The notes beneath the pieces are model-generated. The model saw only the letters and a program-made list of their open reading frames with translations, was not told the DNA's origin and searched no databases. From assembly GCA_963698165.1 (NCBI GenBank), contig CAVOPT010000022.1, positions 168,615-232,614 of the forward strand: a stretch of 64,000 nucleotides of DNA, given 5' to 3'. Positions 54,142 through 62,002 of this stretch are shown here, piece by piece. The position numbers were made by a program, and so were the translations under genes. The DNA comes from JAAYUJ01 sp963698165 (GTDB lineage Bacteria; Desulfobacterota; Syntrophobacteria; Syntrophobacterales; Syntrophobacteraceae). Each line of letters opens with the position of its first letter. Position 1 is the first letter of the stretch.

Positions 54142-55218
54142 ATGGCCTCGACCAGGTCCTCCAAAGTCCTCATCGCGGACATCGCTCTGCTGAGAGCCCT
54201 CCTGCAGAGACTCATCACGCCGATGGTCCTCATCGTCGTCACTCTGCTTTTCGGCACCGCGGGGTTCTACGTCATCGGCAACGGGCGATGGTCGATGTTT
54301 GATTGCGCCTACATGAGCAGCATCACGCTGACCACTGTCGGCTACGGGGAGGTTCTCGAGGAACTGGGGCAGGAGGGCCGTTTTTTTGCCATGGTGCTCA
54401 TGTGGTCCGGGATGGGCGTCACACTCTATGCGGTGTCCACCATCACGGCATTCTTTGTGGAAACCGACCTCTGGAAGATTCTCAGGGAACGACGGATGGA
54501 AAAGCGCATTGCCGCACTGAGGGAACACATCGTCGTCTGCGGGGCGGGGAAGACGGGGATCAACGTCATCCAGGAAATCGTGGCCGCAGGGCGCCCCTGC
54601 GTGGTCATCGACGGAGACCAGGAGAGGCTGCAGCGGATTCAGGAGAGTTACCCGCAGCTGTACTGCATCTGTGGCGACGCCACGGAGGAGGCGGTTCTTG
54701 CAAGGGCGGGCATTGAGAACGCCGCGGGGATCGTCGCCACCCTCAACGACGACAGCCACAACCTGCTCATCACGGTGCAGGCCCGCTACATCAATCCGGG
54801 CATCACCATCGTCGCGCGGTGCAACGAAAACAGCCTGGCGGACAAGTTCTACAGGGCCGGGTCCAACTACGTGGTAAACCCCGCCTACATCGGCGGCATG
54901 CGGATGGCGAGCCAGATGATCCGCCCCCACGTGGTTTCATTCCTGGATCGCATGCTGCGGAACAAGGACCAGTCCATTCGGGTGGAAGAGGTTGTCGTAA
55001 GCCAGGATTCCCCCTGGGTGGGCCGTACTCTGGCAGAGATCGACGTGTACCGTCAGACGGGCCTCGTTCCCATTGCTCTCAAGCAGCCGGGCGAGGAGGA
55101 TTTTCAATACAACCCGTCACCCAGGGAGAACCTGAACCCTGAGACGGTCCTCATAGCCATCGGCAACCCCGCTCAGATTTCCAGGCTTCGCCGGTTCTGT
55201 TCGTCCCAGGGTCTCTGA
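54142..55218 (+). CDS. Potassium channel with RCK (TrkA-N/TrkA-C) domains
   Basis: A 358-residue protein with two transmembrane helices around a pore loop with selectivity filter TTVGYGE, then a cytoplasmic TrkA-N Rossmann domain (HIVVCGAGKTGINVIQEI, VVIDGD, CGDATEEAVL) and a TrkA-C domain (about residues 275-350). This is the MthK-like two-TM/RCK architecture, gated by a ligand bound to the RCK ring. No regulatory partner is adjacent. The start is reasonable (MASTRSSK), though the ribosome site is weak. Confidence 0.92.
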   Translation: MASTRSSKVLIADIALLRALLQRLITPMVLIVVTLLFGTAGFYVIGNGRWSMFDCAYMSSITLTTVGYGEVLEELGQEGRFFAMVLMWSGMGVTLYAVSTITAFFVETDLWKILRERRMEKRIAALREHIVVCGAGKTGINVIQEIVAAGRPCVVIDGDQERLQRIQESYPQLYCICGDATEEAVLARAGIENAAGIVATLNDDSHNLLITVQARYINPGITIVARCNENSLADKFYRAGSNYVVNPAYIGGMRMASQMIRPHVVSFLDRMLRNKDQSIRVEEVVVSQDSPWVGRTLAEIDVYRQTGLVPIALKQPGEEDFQYNPSPRENLNPETVLIAIGNPAQISRLRRFCSSQGL

Positions 55219-55365
55219 CCCGGAGCCTTCCCCCCTGACGTCAAGCCGTCGGAATTCCCCCGACGCTGAACTGCCGGTCCCCGGCGCCGAGCCATCAAGA
55301 CTCTCCTGACGGCAAGCTGGTGCCCCTGGGTGGGAACCCACCATAACTCCCCTCCCCAGGCGGCA

Positions 55366-55516
55366 ATACTGTTGACTTAAGGACATCAGAACTCCCCTCC
55401 CTTGATGGGAGGGGTTGGGGGAGGGTGAAAAGTGTATGAGATCGCCCCCCTCCCCTAACCCCTCCCGCCAAAGGGAGGGGAACTGTGGATGGACGACTTT
55501 CTTAAGTCAACAGCAT
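55366..55516. repeat. MITE-like palindromic element, copy 2 (intact terminal inverted repeats)
   Basis: 151 nt bounded by ATACTGTTGACTTAAG and CTTAAGTCAACAGCAT (15 of 16 positions inverted; 13 contiguous). Inside, the left arm CCCCTCCC-loop-GGGAGGGG then TTGGGGGAGGG is repeated inverted on the right, so each arm can fold alone and the whole can fold as one cruciform. The central ~20 nt (TGAAAAGTGTATGAGATCGC) are not palindromic. It has no coding capacity. No target duplication is evident. Confidence 0.75.
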
Positions 55517-55639
55517 AGTCCCCAGGCGGGAGGCGGTGAGGGAGGGGGATTGGATGGGATCTCCTCTTCCCTTGCGGGACCCTGTGGAGTGCAGAGTGCG
55601 CCACACGGCCGGTGGGGCACTCGTGGTGCCACGCCTCCG

Positions 55640-56431
55640 TCACGTCTTCGGCCACCTGGTGATGAATAGAGCCGCCCGTTCCTCCACGGTGACCTCGGTT
55701 GGAACCTTCTCCGGCTTCGCGTCTTCGAAGCAGACCCGGTTCCGCCCTTCCTGCTTGGCCCTGCGCAGGTGCCGGTCCGCCCTTTCCAGGAAGTCGCTTA
55801 CACACAGCCTGTCGCTTGCTCGGTAAACATCGACACCGAAGCTGGCTGTGAGGTGGACGGTCTGTCCGTTCAGTTCCAGGGGCGAATCGGCGACGGTGGC
55901 CCGTAGGCGCTCGGCTGTGCGCACCGCCTGCTGCAGCGACGTCCCCGGCAGGATGATCGTGAATTCCTCACCCCCGTAACGGCAGGTGACGTCGATCTTT
56001 CGAGTCGTGCCGCGCCAAATATTGCTCACCCAGAGGAGGGCTTCGTTTCCCGAAGGGTGGCCGTGGGTGTCGTTGATGGATTTGAAGCGGTCCAGGTCGA
56101 TCATGATGAGGGCCGTGGGGAGCTTGGTGCGCCGGGTACGTTCCATCTCCTTTTCGAGGGCTTCGACGAGATGTTGGAAGTTGAAAAGCCCGGTCAAGGG
56201 GTCCGTCTGGGACAGTTCAGACAGACGCCGGCACTCTTCCCGCAAGCGCCGCACTTCCTCGGCGACCGGGCACTGGTCGAGTCCCGCGGGACAGGGGCTG
56301 TTCGGCTGGTTCGGACAATCCAAGAAGAATTCCTCCGCATCGTGATGAAGACACACGGCACATGGCGGCAACAAATCATCCCGCCCCCGGGAGGCCTTGT
56401 GAATCGCTCCAGGGCCTCGATGTTTGATCAC
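55640..56431 (-). CDS. GGDEF diguanylate cyclase with Cys-rich N-terminus
   Basis: A 263-residue soluble protein. The C-terminal GGDEF domain has DPLTGLFNFQHL, the metal site MIDLDRFKSINDTHGH, the active loop YGGEEF, and the inhibitory I-site R-x-x-D (RKID) five residues before it; it should make cyclic-di-GMP with product feedback. The N-terminal ~65 residues contain CAVC, DCPNQPNSPCP and QCP, an arrangement that could bind metal or Fe-S and sense redox state. The start codon is a GTG without a strong ribosome site. It lies about 113 nt from the IS element. Confidence 0.88.
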   Translation of the reverse strand: MIKHRGPGAIHKASRGRDDLLPPCAVCLHHDAEEFFLDCPNQPNSPCPAGLDQCPVAEEVRRLREECRRLSELSQTDPLTGLFNFQHLVEALEKEMERTRRTKLPTALIMIDLDRFKSINDTHGHPSGNEALLWVSNIWRGTTRKIDVTCRYGGEEFTIILPGTSLQQAVRTAERLRATVADSPLELNGQTVHLTASFGVDVYRASDRLCVSDFLERADRHLRRAKQEGRNRVCFEDAKPEKVPTEVTVEERAALFITRWPKT

Positions 56432-56544
56432 ATAGATTAGCCGACAACTGCGAGGTATTCAAGGGACCTATGCAAAGCAGGAAAACTATCCTGCCGGGCT
56501 GAGTGATTTCGCTTTTCTCTCTTGGATCTCGCCGCGAGACGGGC

Positions 56545-57783
56545 CCAGGGCAATCGCACGAAATTTAGGCCAGCTTTAGCAGGTGCAGAAGGTAGTGACT
56601 GCTCCAACCGGCTCGTTTTCGGCTAGCCTTGATGCCTATCTTTCTCTGTGGGTCCTGCTTGATGAGGCTCAGGGCAAAACGGCGAATGATAGCCAAGTTT
56701 TCAGGGGCATGCCCGTTGCGGACCCGGCTGTCATCCTCGCGAAAGGAGATGTCGAGACACCAGTGCAGACTATTCTCCACACCCCAGTGGTCCCGTGCAG
56801 CCTCTGCAAACCGCTTGGCGTCACAGGGTAGGCTGGAAATGAAGTATCTCGTCTCCTGGGTGGTTTGGTCTCCGATTTCCCGTGTAGACTCAACCATTCC
56901 AAAGGTGGTCAGCTTTTTCCATTTGGATTTTTCTTCAAACCAGTCCACATCGGCGATGACGGTGCAACTGCGGGTCTCAACCCGTCCATGCCCGCCCTCG
57001 ACGATGGTGTAGGTCTCATGGGCTAGATCTTGGTAGTCGTTTTTCTTCGCATCGTCGAAGAGTAGTTCAACCTCTTTATGGAGATTGCCTTGATTGCCCT
57101 TGAGGGAAAGAACGTAATCGGCGCCTTGATCGACTATCTGCCTGGCGATTTCCTTTTGGCACCCCATGGCGTCAGTAGTCACAACACAGCCATTGATGTC
57201 GAGAACCTTGAGCAGTTCAGGGATTGCTGTGATCTCATTGGATTTATCCTCCGTTTTCACCTGTCCCAGGATCACCCGATTGCGAACCGCCCAGGCACTG
57301 ACCACATGGATAGCCGATTTGCCATTGATACGATCATGAGAGCGTCGTGCAGTTTTTCCATCAATGGCAATCACGTCCGAATCACCCATCGGGAAAGCGC
57401 TGCGAATCCAACTGACAAAGCATTTGGCGAATTCCTCGGGATTGATCAGCCAGAACACTCGCCCAAAGGTATCGTGAGAGGGAATGCCTCCCGGCAACTC
57501 CAGGAAGGTCTTGAACCACTGCTCTTTCTCCTTGCCGAAGGCGGCAATTTCAACCCAGTCGTCTGCGCCCGCTATTACGGCACACAGTGTGATGACGATC
57601 ACATCCACCAGTTTGTGTCGTGTCTTTCGCAGAATCCGCGGGTCGGAAAGTCGCGAGAAATGGTCCTTAATTGAAATACCAGTAGCTTGTTCCATCCGCC
57701 ATCCTCCTTGGTTTGAAATTCACCAAGGTAGCTTGGCACACTTCGTCCATGATGTCCAGGGCTATGACGTGCGATTGCCCTGG
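56545..57783 (-). mobile_element. Complete ISAs1-family insertion sequence (1,239 bp)
   Basis: Bounded by perfect 16-bp inverted repeats CCAGGGCAATCGCACG (56545-56560) and its complement (57768-57783). An exact 8-bp target duplication AGACGGGC flanks it at 56537-56544 and 57784-57791. It carries one intact transposase gene. Intact ends and target copies suggest recent insertion. The right end lies 18 nt from the -35 of a tRNA-Ser promoter. Confidence 0.92.
56565..57695 (-). CDS. ISAs1-family DDE transposase
   Basis: A 376-residue full-length transposase: N-terminal DUF4338-like/H-repeat-associated region (LSDPRILRKTRHKLVDVIVI, ADDWVEIAAFGKEKEQWF), then the DDE core with VIAIDGKTARRS (first Asp), VTTDAMGCQKEIA (second Asp) and HWGVENSLHWCLDISFREDD (Glu). 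It fills almost the whole IS. No frameshift is seen, so the element could still be mobile. Confidence 0.94.
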   Translation of the reverse strand: MEQATGISIKDHFSRLSDPRILRKTRHKLVDVIVITLCAVIAGADDWVEIAAFGKEKEQWFKTFLELPGGIPSHDTFGRVFWLINPEEFAKCFVSWIRSAFPMGDSDVIAIDGKTARRSHDRINGKSAIHVVSAWAVRNRVILGQVKTEDKSNEITAIPELLKVLDINGCVVTTDAMGCQKEIARQIVDQGADYVLSLKGNQGNLHKEVELLFDDAKKNDYQDLAHETYTIVEGGHGRVETRSCTVIADVDWFEEKSKWKKLTTFGMVESTREIGDQTTQETRYFISSLPCDAKRFAEAARDHWGVENSLHWCLDISFREDDSRVRNGHAPENLAIIRRFALSLIKQDPQRKIGIKASRKRAGWSSHYLLHLLKLA

Positions 57784-57801
57784 AGACGGGCCCAGAAACT
57801 C

Positions 57802-57830
57802 TTGACAGGCAGGGATGCCGGTGTTAGCCT
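57802..57830 (+). promoter_or_regulatory. Promoter of the tRNA-Ser pair
   Basis: Perfect TTGACA (57802-57807), a 17-nt spacer and TAGCCT (57825-57830), 35 nt before the first tRNA-Ser. The ISAs1 element inserted immediately upstream, leaving the core promoter intact but removing any upstream activating sequence to 1.2 kb away. Confidence 0.6.
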
Positions 57831-57864
57831 GGCCGCTCTCTTGGGAACGTGGCCATTGCTGATC

Positions 57865-57957
57865 GGAGGGATGGCCGAGTGGTTTAAGGCGGCGGTCTTG
57901 AAAACCGTTGTTCCGTTAGCAGCGGGACCGTGGGTTCGAATCCTACTCCCTCCGCCA
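57865..57957 (+). tRNA. tRNA-Ser (anticodon TGA)
   Basis: A 93-nt class II tRNA: acceptor GGAGGGA/TCCCTCC, anticodon stem GCGGT/ACCGT (with a G-T pair) and loop CTTGAAA (TGA), long variable arm, T-arm GTGGG-TTCGAAT-CCTAC, discriminator G and encoded CCA. Confidence 0.96.
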
Positions 57958-57989
57958 TTCCAGTCGCAAACACCCGTCCCAGCGCTTGA

Positions 57990-58083
57990 GGAGAGATGGC
58001 CGAGCCGGCTGAAGGCGCTCGCCTGCTAAGCGAGTGTAGGGTCAAAAGCTCTACCGAGGGTTCGAATCCCTCTCTCTCCGCCA
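57990..58083 (+). tRNA. tRNA-Ser (anticodon GCT)
   Basis: A 94-nt class II tRNA: acceptor GGAGAGA/TCTCTCC, anticodon stem CTCGC/GCGAG with loop CTGCTAA (GCT), long variable arm, T-arm GAGGG-TTCGAAT-CCCTC, and encoded CCA. It lies 32 nt after tRNA-Ser(TGA) and shares its promoter. Confidence 0.96.
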
Positions 58084-58095
58084 CTTCAAATACTT

Positions 58096-58120
58096 AGCCC
58101 TGGTCAAAACTGGGGCTTTT
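58096..58120 (+). terminator. Intrinsic terminator after the tRNA-Ser pair
   Basis: AGCCC and GGGCT form a stem around a 12-nt loop, followed by a short T run (TTTTCTGTTTCTT), 12 nt after the CCA end. Confidence 0.6.
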
Positions 58121-58814
58121 CTGTTTCTTGCAGAGTCTGTGAGATAGGCCATGAGATAGGTTTGATTTATTCAGCCGCTTTCTGGAGTCCCTACCTGTCT
58201 GACAGACGACCTCAGCCTTGCTTAGACCGAAAAGAGTATGTGGGCCCAGCATGGTGTCAAGATTCCTCCAGATAATGTGGGGGAATCTCTCATGGACTGC
58301 AGACGTCACGGGATTCGAACCAGCCGTCATCCTTTACCAGCAACTGTCCGGACACCCACTGGAACACACGTGGAACACATGATCGGGAAGGGGTATGAAT
58401 CTACTTCGCATCGCGATACTTAATGGGCTGCGGGTTCTCTTCATTGTTTCCATGTGCAGATCATTTTGCGTGATGTACCCTCCTGAGCCCTAACTTCAGC
58501 ACATTGGCAACTTGAAAAACAGGAAGTTCTCCAGTTTCTCGAAAATCATTCCAATCTGCGGTATACTGCATGTTTCACCGAAGGATGCCCACCCTATTGT
58601 AATATCCTCGCAAGGATCTTAAGGTTGGCTTAGATTTTCAACTCAGGACGATGCGGGAAGTCAGATCTCACCGCGCATCCACGGACCAGATCGCTTTTGC
58701 CTCGTTGTCGTTAAAAGACCCATCCCGCGTCTCGGAGTTTCATAGAATTGACTGCAGAATCATTTGCCGTCCGAAAGCTTGACTCACGTCAACGCGTGAA
58801 AGGAGATGCTCAAG
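58121..58814. other. Gene-poor region between tRNA-Ser and the second tautomerase
   Basis: About 690 nt with no supported gene. The phrase GGATTCGAACC near 58312 (minus-strand GGTTCGAATCC) looks like a T-arm, but the flanking bases do not pair and no tRNA can be folded. Short frames here lack ribosome sites. It is most likely decayed mobile DNA behind the tRNA insertion hotspot. Confidence 0.4.
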
Positions 58815-59033
58815 ATGCCACTTGCAACCATAAAAGTGATCGAAGGCGTTTTCTCCAGCGACGAGAAGCAACGGATGATCGAGAAGGTCACCGAAGCGAT
58901 GGTTTCTGTCGAGGGCGAAAACCTGCGAGAAAAGACGCTCGTCATTCTTGAGGAAGTCAAGAGTGGCGACTGGGGAATTGGCGGCAAAACGCTGACTGCC
59001 GACGCAGTGAAACACCTGCGAGCAAGGCAGTAG
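58815..59033 (+). CDS. 4-oxalocrotonate tautomerase-family protein, second copy
   Basis: A 72-residue protein starting MPLATIKVIEGVFSS with the catalytic Pro2; it shares GDWGIGGKTLT with the copy at 3947 (DNWGIGGETVT). ATG 58815 is chosen because AAGGAG lies 10 nt upstream and because it exposes the Pro; ATG 58806 would bury it behind three residues and has no room for a ribosome site. It is alone in a gene-poor region and is followed by a strong hairpin. Confidence 0.85.
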   Translation: MPLATIKVIEGVFSSDEKQRMIEKVTEAMVSVEGENLREKTLVILEEVKSGDWGIGGKTLTADAVKHLRARQ

Positions 59034-59067
59034 CTGTATTTCTTCTACGCGACTGCTAACCAATAAC

Positions 59068-59107
59068 GATTGAAACGACTCCGGGTTCTGTCGGGGTCGT
59101 TTCAATC
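59068..59107 (+). terminator. Strong hairpin after the second tautomerase
   Basis: GATTGAAACGACTCCG pairs with CGGGGTCGTTTCAATC: 16 positions with one G-T wobble and an 8-nt loop, 35 nt after the stop codon. There is no T run, so it may halt or stabilise the transcript rather than act as a classical terminator. Confidence 0.5.
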
Positions 59108-59169
59108 CATTGTTCAGTTAGCTTGGAGGGTCGAGAGAGTTGTTTTCCAATCACAAAGCGGGTTTCAAC

Positions 59170-59243
59170 AGCTCTCCTGATCGCGAAATCCTCGAGTGAT
59201 CAGAAGGGCAACACGTCCGAGCATTCCCGTTATGCGCGCTCAC
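59170..59243. repeat. Degenerate ~75-nt direct repeat, copy 1
   Basis: Pattern AG(C)TCTCCTGA, then a GAAA phrase, CGAG, AAGGGCAACACGTCC and CATTCCCGTTATGCG. It aligns along its length with 59666-59741 (CAACACGTCC and GTTATGCG invariant). The two copies bracket the small lipoprotein gene. Confidence 0.5.
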
Positions 59244-59343
59244 CTGATCAAAATTTAAGGATACGGCAAGCAGGTTGTGGCGTGGCAATACGTCTGAACC
59301 AAAGCTTAAGGGTTGAAGCGTAGATGTCCTCAACCTCACCGGG

Positions 59344-59487
59344 CTACTTCCCAACCCCGTGGCTTACGGCGCCTCTGACCTGATAGGACCCGCCGCAGGC
59401 GACTTTGGGATCAAGTTTATTACCCTCGGTCGAGGCGCATGCCGACATCAAGACCAGCAGAGTCAAAATGAGAAAGATCGCTTTCAT
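59344..59487 (-). CDS. Small predicted lipoprotein (47 residues)
   Basis: Read on the minus strand from ATG 59487 to TAG 59344. The N-terminus MKAIFLILTLLVLMSAC is a textbook lipoprotein signal with lipobox LMSA-C, so the mature protein would be ~31 residues, lipid-anchored at CASTEGNKLDPK and ending ...AVSHGVGK, with one further Cys. A GGA six nt before the ATG is a modest ribosome site. No family is recognised. Such short entericidin-like lipoproteins are often missed. Degenerate direct repeats lie on both sides. Confidence 0.6.
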   Translation of the reverse strand: MKAIFLILTLLVLMSACASTEGNKLDPKVACGGSYQVRGAVSHGVGK

Positions 59488-59665
59488 CTTAATTCCACTG
59501 CAGGGTTGCGGTTTTTCGGGGTGGTCGCCGTCGGAACAGGAGTCGGATAATAACCAAGAGTTCCCGCACGGTATTCAAGGCCCTCCTTGTTCACCCAGTG
59601 AGTTCCTGCCATGTATTATGCACTTCTCCCCCCGAAAATCGCGAGAAATCTTCGCGGTTTTATGT

Positions 59666-59741
59666 AGTTCTCTCCTGAACCTGAAAATGGCGAGCGCTCA
59701 AAAGGTCAACACGTCCAAATCATTCTCGTTATGCGAGCAAT
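59666..59741. repeat. Degenerate ~75-nt direct repeat, copy 2
   Basis: Partner of 59170-59243, in the same orientation about 500 nt away. Shared blocks are TCTCCTGA, GAAA, CGAG, AAAGG(T)CAACACGTCC and CATTCTCGTTATGCG. The arms are not mutually complementary, so it does not look like an integron attC site. Confidence 0.5.
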
Positions 59742-59886
59742 GTCCGCCCGGATTTTCCAAGTTGGCAAGATGCAGCGACTTTTCATCGGAAGGATAGACT
59801 GATTCCCCGGCGTTGGTACATACAGTGGCAATCTGTCTGCCAATCATCCCTGCACGGCGCTCCTACGCAGATGAGTTGTTGAGCGT

Positions 59887-60093
59887 TCACTCAATTGGCT
59901 TGGTTCCACCCCACGACTGAGCAAACGCTTCGAGGAATCGCCGGAAACCATTGAGGCCATGGTTAATATTCCTAGGATACTTTTGATGATCTGGCGATGA
60001 GCGTCATCGTAACCACATTCCAAGACAGGCTCATAGGTCAAACCCGGTCCCAGATGTAGATCACCAGATGGACCGTGAGGCAACTCTGTCATC
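59887..60093 (-). pseudogene. Possible frameshifted short protein gene
   Basis: A good ribosome site (AAGGAGAG, 5-6 nt before ATG 60093) starts MTELPHGPSGDLHLGPGLTY and continues to ECGYDDAHR. The protein-like sequence then appears in the adjacent frame (DHQKYPRNINHGLNGFRRFL, EAFAQSWGGTKPIE, stop at 59887). A single-base shift near 60000 would join them into ~68 residues. No family is recognised, and it could be chance. Confidence 0.35.
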
Positions 60094-60359
60094 TCGACTC
60101 TCCTTAAATCCATGATTAACTCTTACCTAAGCTTTTGGATCGAGTTCTTGAGAGTAGGTTTATTACGTTCAGGGCTGAAAAGGTCGACGATGAGAACGAA
60201 ACACACGATGTGGCTGTCCGTGCTCATTTGGGCCGCAGGTTGAACGAGGTGCATCAAGTACGTCCCTTACCTTCCGGCGGATGCAATCTCGACGCGACTG
60301 CTGCATGAGGTGGGGAGTCCTTTGGACGTGGTCGAGACAACTCGACCGGGGAGATTACA

Positions 60360-60911
60360 ATGGGCGACAGAAAAGTTTACACAACCCTCCACATATACGA
60401 CTACTCCGATTGGGTGGGCAGACGGCAATACGAGAGTGGCAACCACGATACTATTAGCATCCGTATCGATGAGGGCAAACAGCAATTGAAGAGTGAGCTG
60501 GATAGACTTCTCAAGAATGGGAAAATATTTCAAAAAGCCGTATTCACAACCCATGGCAATGGAGGAGCTATTTGGCTTGCGGCTGATATGATTTCACCTG
60601 TTATATGGTACCAGGATTTCCATTCTCATCAATACGAGAGGCTTTTCCCGTTCAGGAATGCACGTATGTATTTCGACGGATGCAACGTAGCAGCGGGCGA
60701 CGATGGTTGGAAATTCTTGGAAGCAGCCGCCAGAACATTTTTTCGCTATGCAGGGGGCAACGTGTTTGGGTGGACCTCGACAGGCTTCGGACTTCCCTCT
60801 GTTATCCCTTGGATTGGTGGTCATACCGAACATTTATGGGGCAGCGTTAGGGGTGTGGTCATTACGCCGGCTGATGATGGTGGCGCATACCTGCTACACT
60901 GGGGTACTTGA
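60360..60911 (+). CDS. Clan-CD-peptidase-like / DUF4347-like protein, unknown function
   Basis: A 183-residue protein without signal or membrane helices. Two blocks recall caspase/CHAT/DUF4347 folds: FTTHGNGGAIW (His65, in a T-H-G turn after a beta strand) and MYFDGCNVAAGDDGWKFL (Cys108, in D-G-C-N-V-A-x-G). His and Cys about 43 residues apart, with a strand before each, fit a clan-CD cysteine dyad. GGGGAG lies 7 nt before the ATG. It stands alone in decayed DNA. Peptidase activity is inferred from these two motifs only. Confidence 0.6.
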   Translation: MGDRKVYTTLHIYDYSDWVGRRQYESGNHDTISIRIDEGKQQLKSELDRLLKNGKIFQKAVFTTHGNGGAIWLAADMISPVIWYQDFHSHQYERLFPFRNARMYFDGCNVAAGDDGWKFLEAAARTFFRYAGGNVFGWTSTGFGLPSVIPWIGGHTEHLWGSVRGVVITPADDGGAYLLHWGT

Positions 60912-62002
60912 CCTTCGCGAGTTTTGTGCGTCAAGTTCTGCAAATTGGTCGATGCATACGGGTCTTTAGTTTTCGGTGGTCGATGAACCAAGCCGCGGAG
61001 GGCCGCCGAGAATGTGTCCAACCGTGACTCGTCGGAGGCGGCCCAAAGGCGGTGGGATGTCCTGAAATTCTCAACCCAGACTTGTGTCCAAGGATCCGGG
61101 CGCGGTAATAACCATGCCATAGAAAATTGCGGGGCTTTTGTCCTAAATGCAAGGTCAGCCAAAATCTTATTCTTCACGTCTATACAACGAAACTTCGATG
61201 AAGGAAGCCATACCGTGGGATAGGATTTCCAACCTGCTGGGCATAACCAGTCGGAAGACAGGCTGGAAAACCTGTCCCCAGAAATCAAGACCCTCTGTGG
61301 AAACCTCGCTGTAATACTAGCTCCCGAATTTCACTCGGTCAGTCGATGCGGCAGATTGCCTCACGGGTGGCGGGCCGAGCGATGCAACACCTTGAAATCC
61401 CAAGGCTAACGGCAACCACTGGCGGCCAATCGCCTGATTGGGGTTAAACCAAAACCAAGGGAATCGCTTGACTCCTCCCGTACCCTGCCTACATTTCTAA
61501 GTGTAGCGCCACATAATGGAGTGGCCATGATGTAAGGGGAGTGGAGTCCGGCTTTTTGGGAAACCCACCACAGAAAGCCTGGCGAGTGAGCATGAGAAAG
61601 GAAGTGTCCTTTCGGCAAGCGTGCAAGGCGGCAGAATTTTTCGAGCGGGGGCGGGTCCGTGGGGCCGGCGAACGAGCGGGTCGCCGTAGCTCACCGGGTC
61701 GAAGCAGCAGAAAGGCTGCGAGTCTGTGGAGGGACGGCCTGAAAGCCGATTGGGTTGCGGTGCCGCGCGGGTGGCGCCTGCTCCGAAGTTGAGATCGAGG
61801 CGGGCACCTCTGATGGGACGGATTTCAGGCTGGGTTCACGCTTTCTGGGAAATCAGAAGTCCGAGGACGAAAGGTGCTGTGCGAGCATTCAGCCGAGGGG
61901 GTGGGGCAAGTTTCGGGTGAGTGGAAAACACCCCGGGTGATCTCCTCGAGTGGCTTGGCTCATGGCGCTGGTTTGGGGTGCCGCTTGGAGCGAATCGAGG
62001 TG
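60912..62002. other. Gene-free tract with many potential hairpins
   Basis: About 1.1 kb with no convincing gene on either strand. From about 61500 the DNA becomes very G-rich and self-complementary: AAAGGA-AGTG-TCCTTT near 61594, CGGCGA/TCGCCG near 61670, GGTGCC/GGCGCC near 61762. This may be the end region of the IS66 element or an unrelated structured RNA; the left IS end could not be placed. Confidence 0.4.

Noticed and set aside
58290..58325. T-arm-like GGTTCGAATCC on the minus strand as a tRNA gene
   Set aside because: Flanking bases do not form a T-stem, and no acceptor or anticodon arm can be found.
59170..59741. Direct repeats with CAACACGTCC...GTTATGCG as integron attC sites
   Set aside because: The repeats lack complementary arms and a matching opposite core; no integrase or run of same-strand cassettes is seen.
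60821..61288. 155-codon minus-strand open frame in the decayed region
   Set aside because: No ribosome site, no recognisable domain, overlaps the end of the better-supported gene at 60360-60911.
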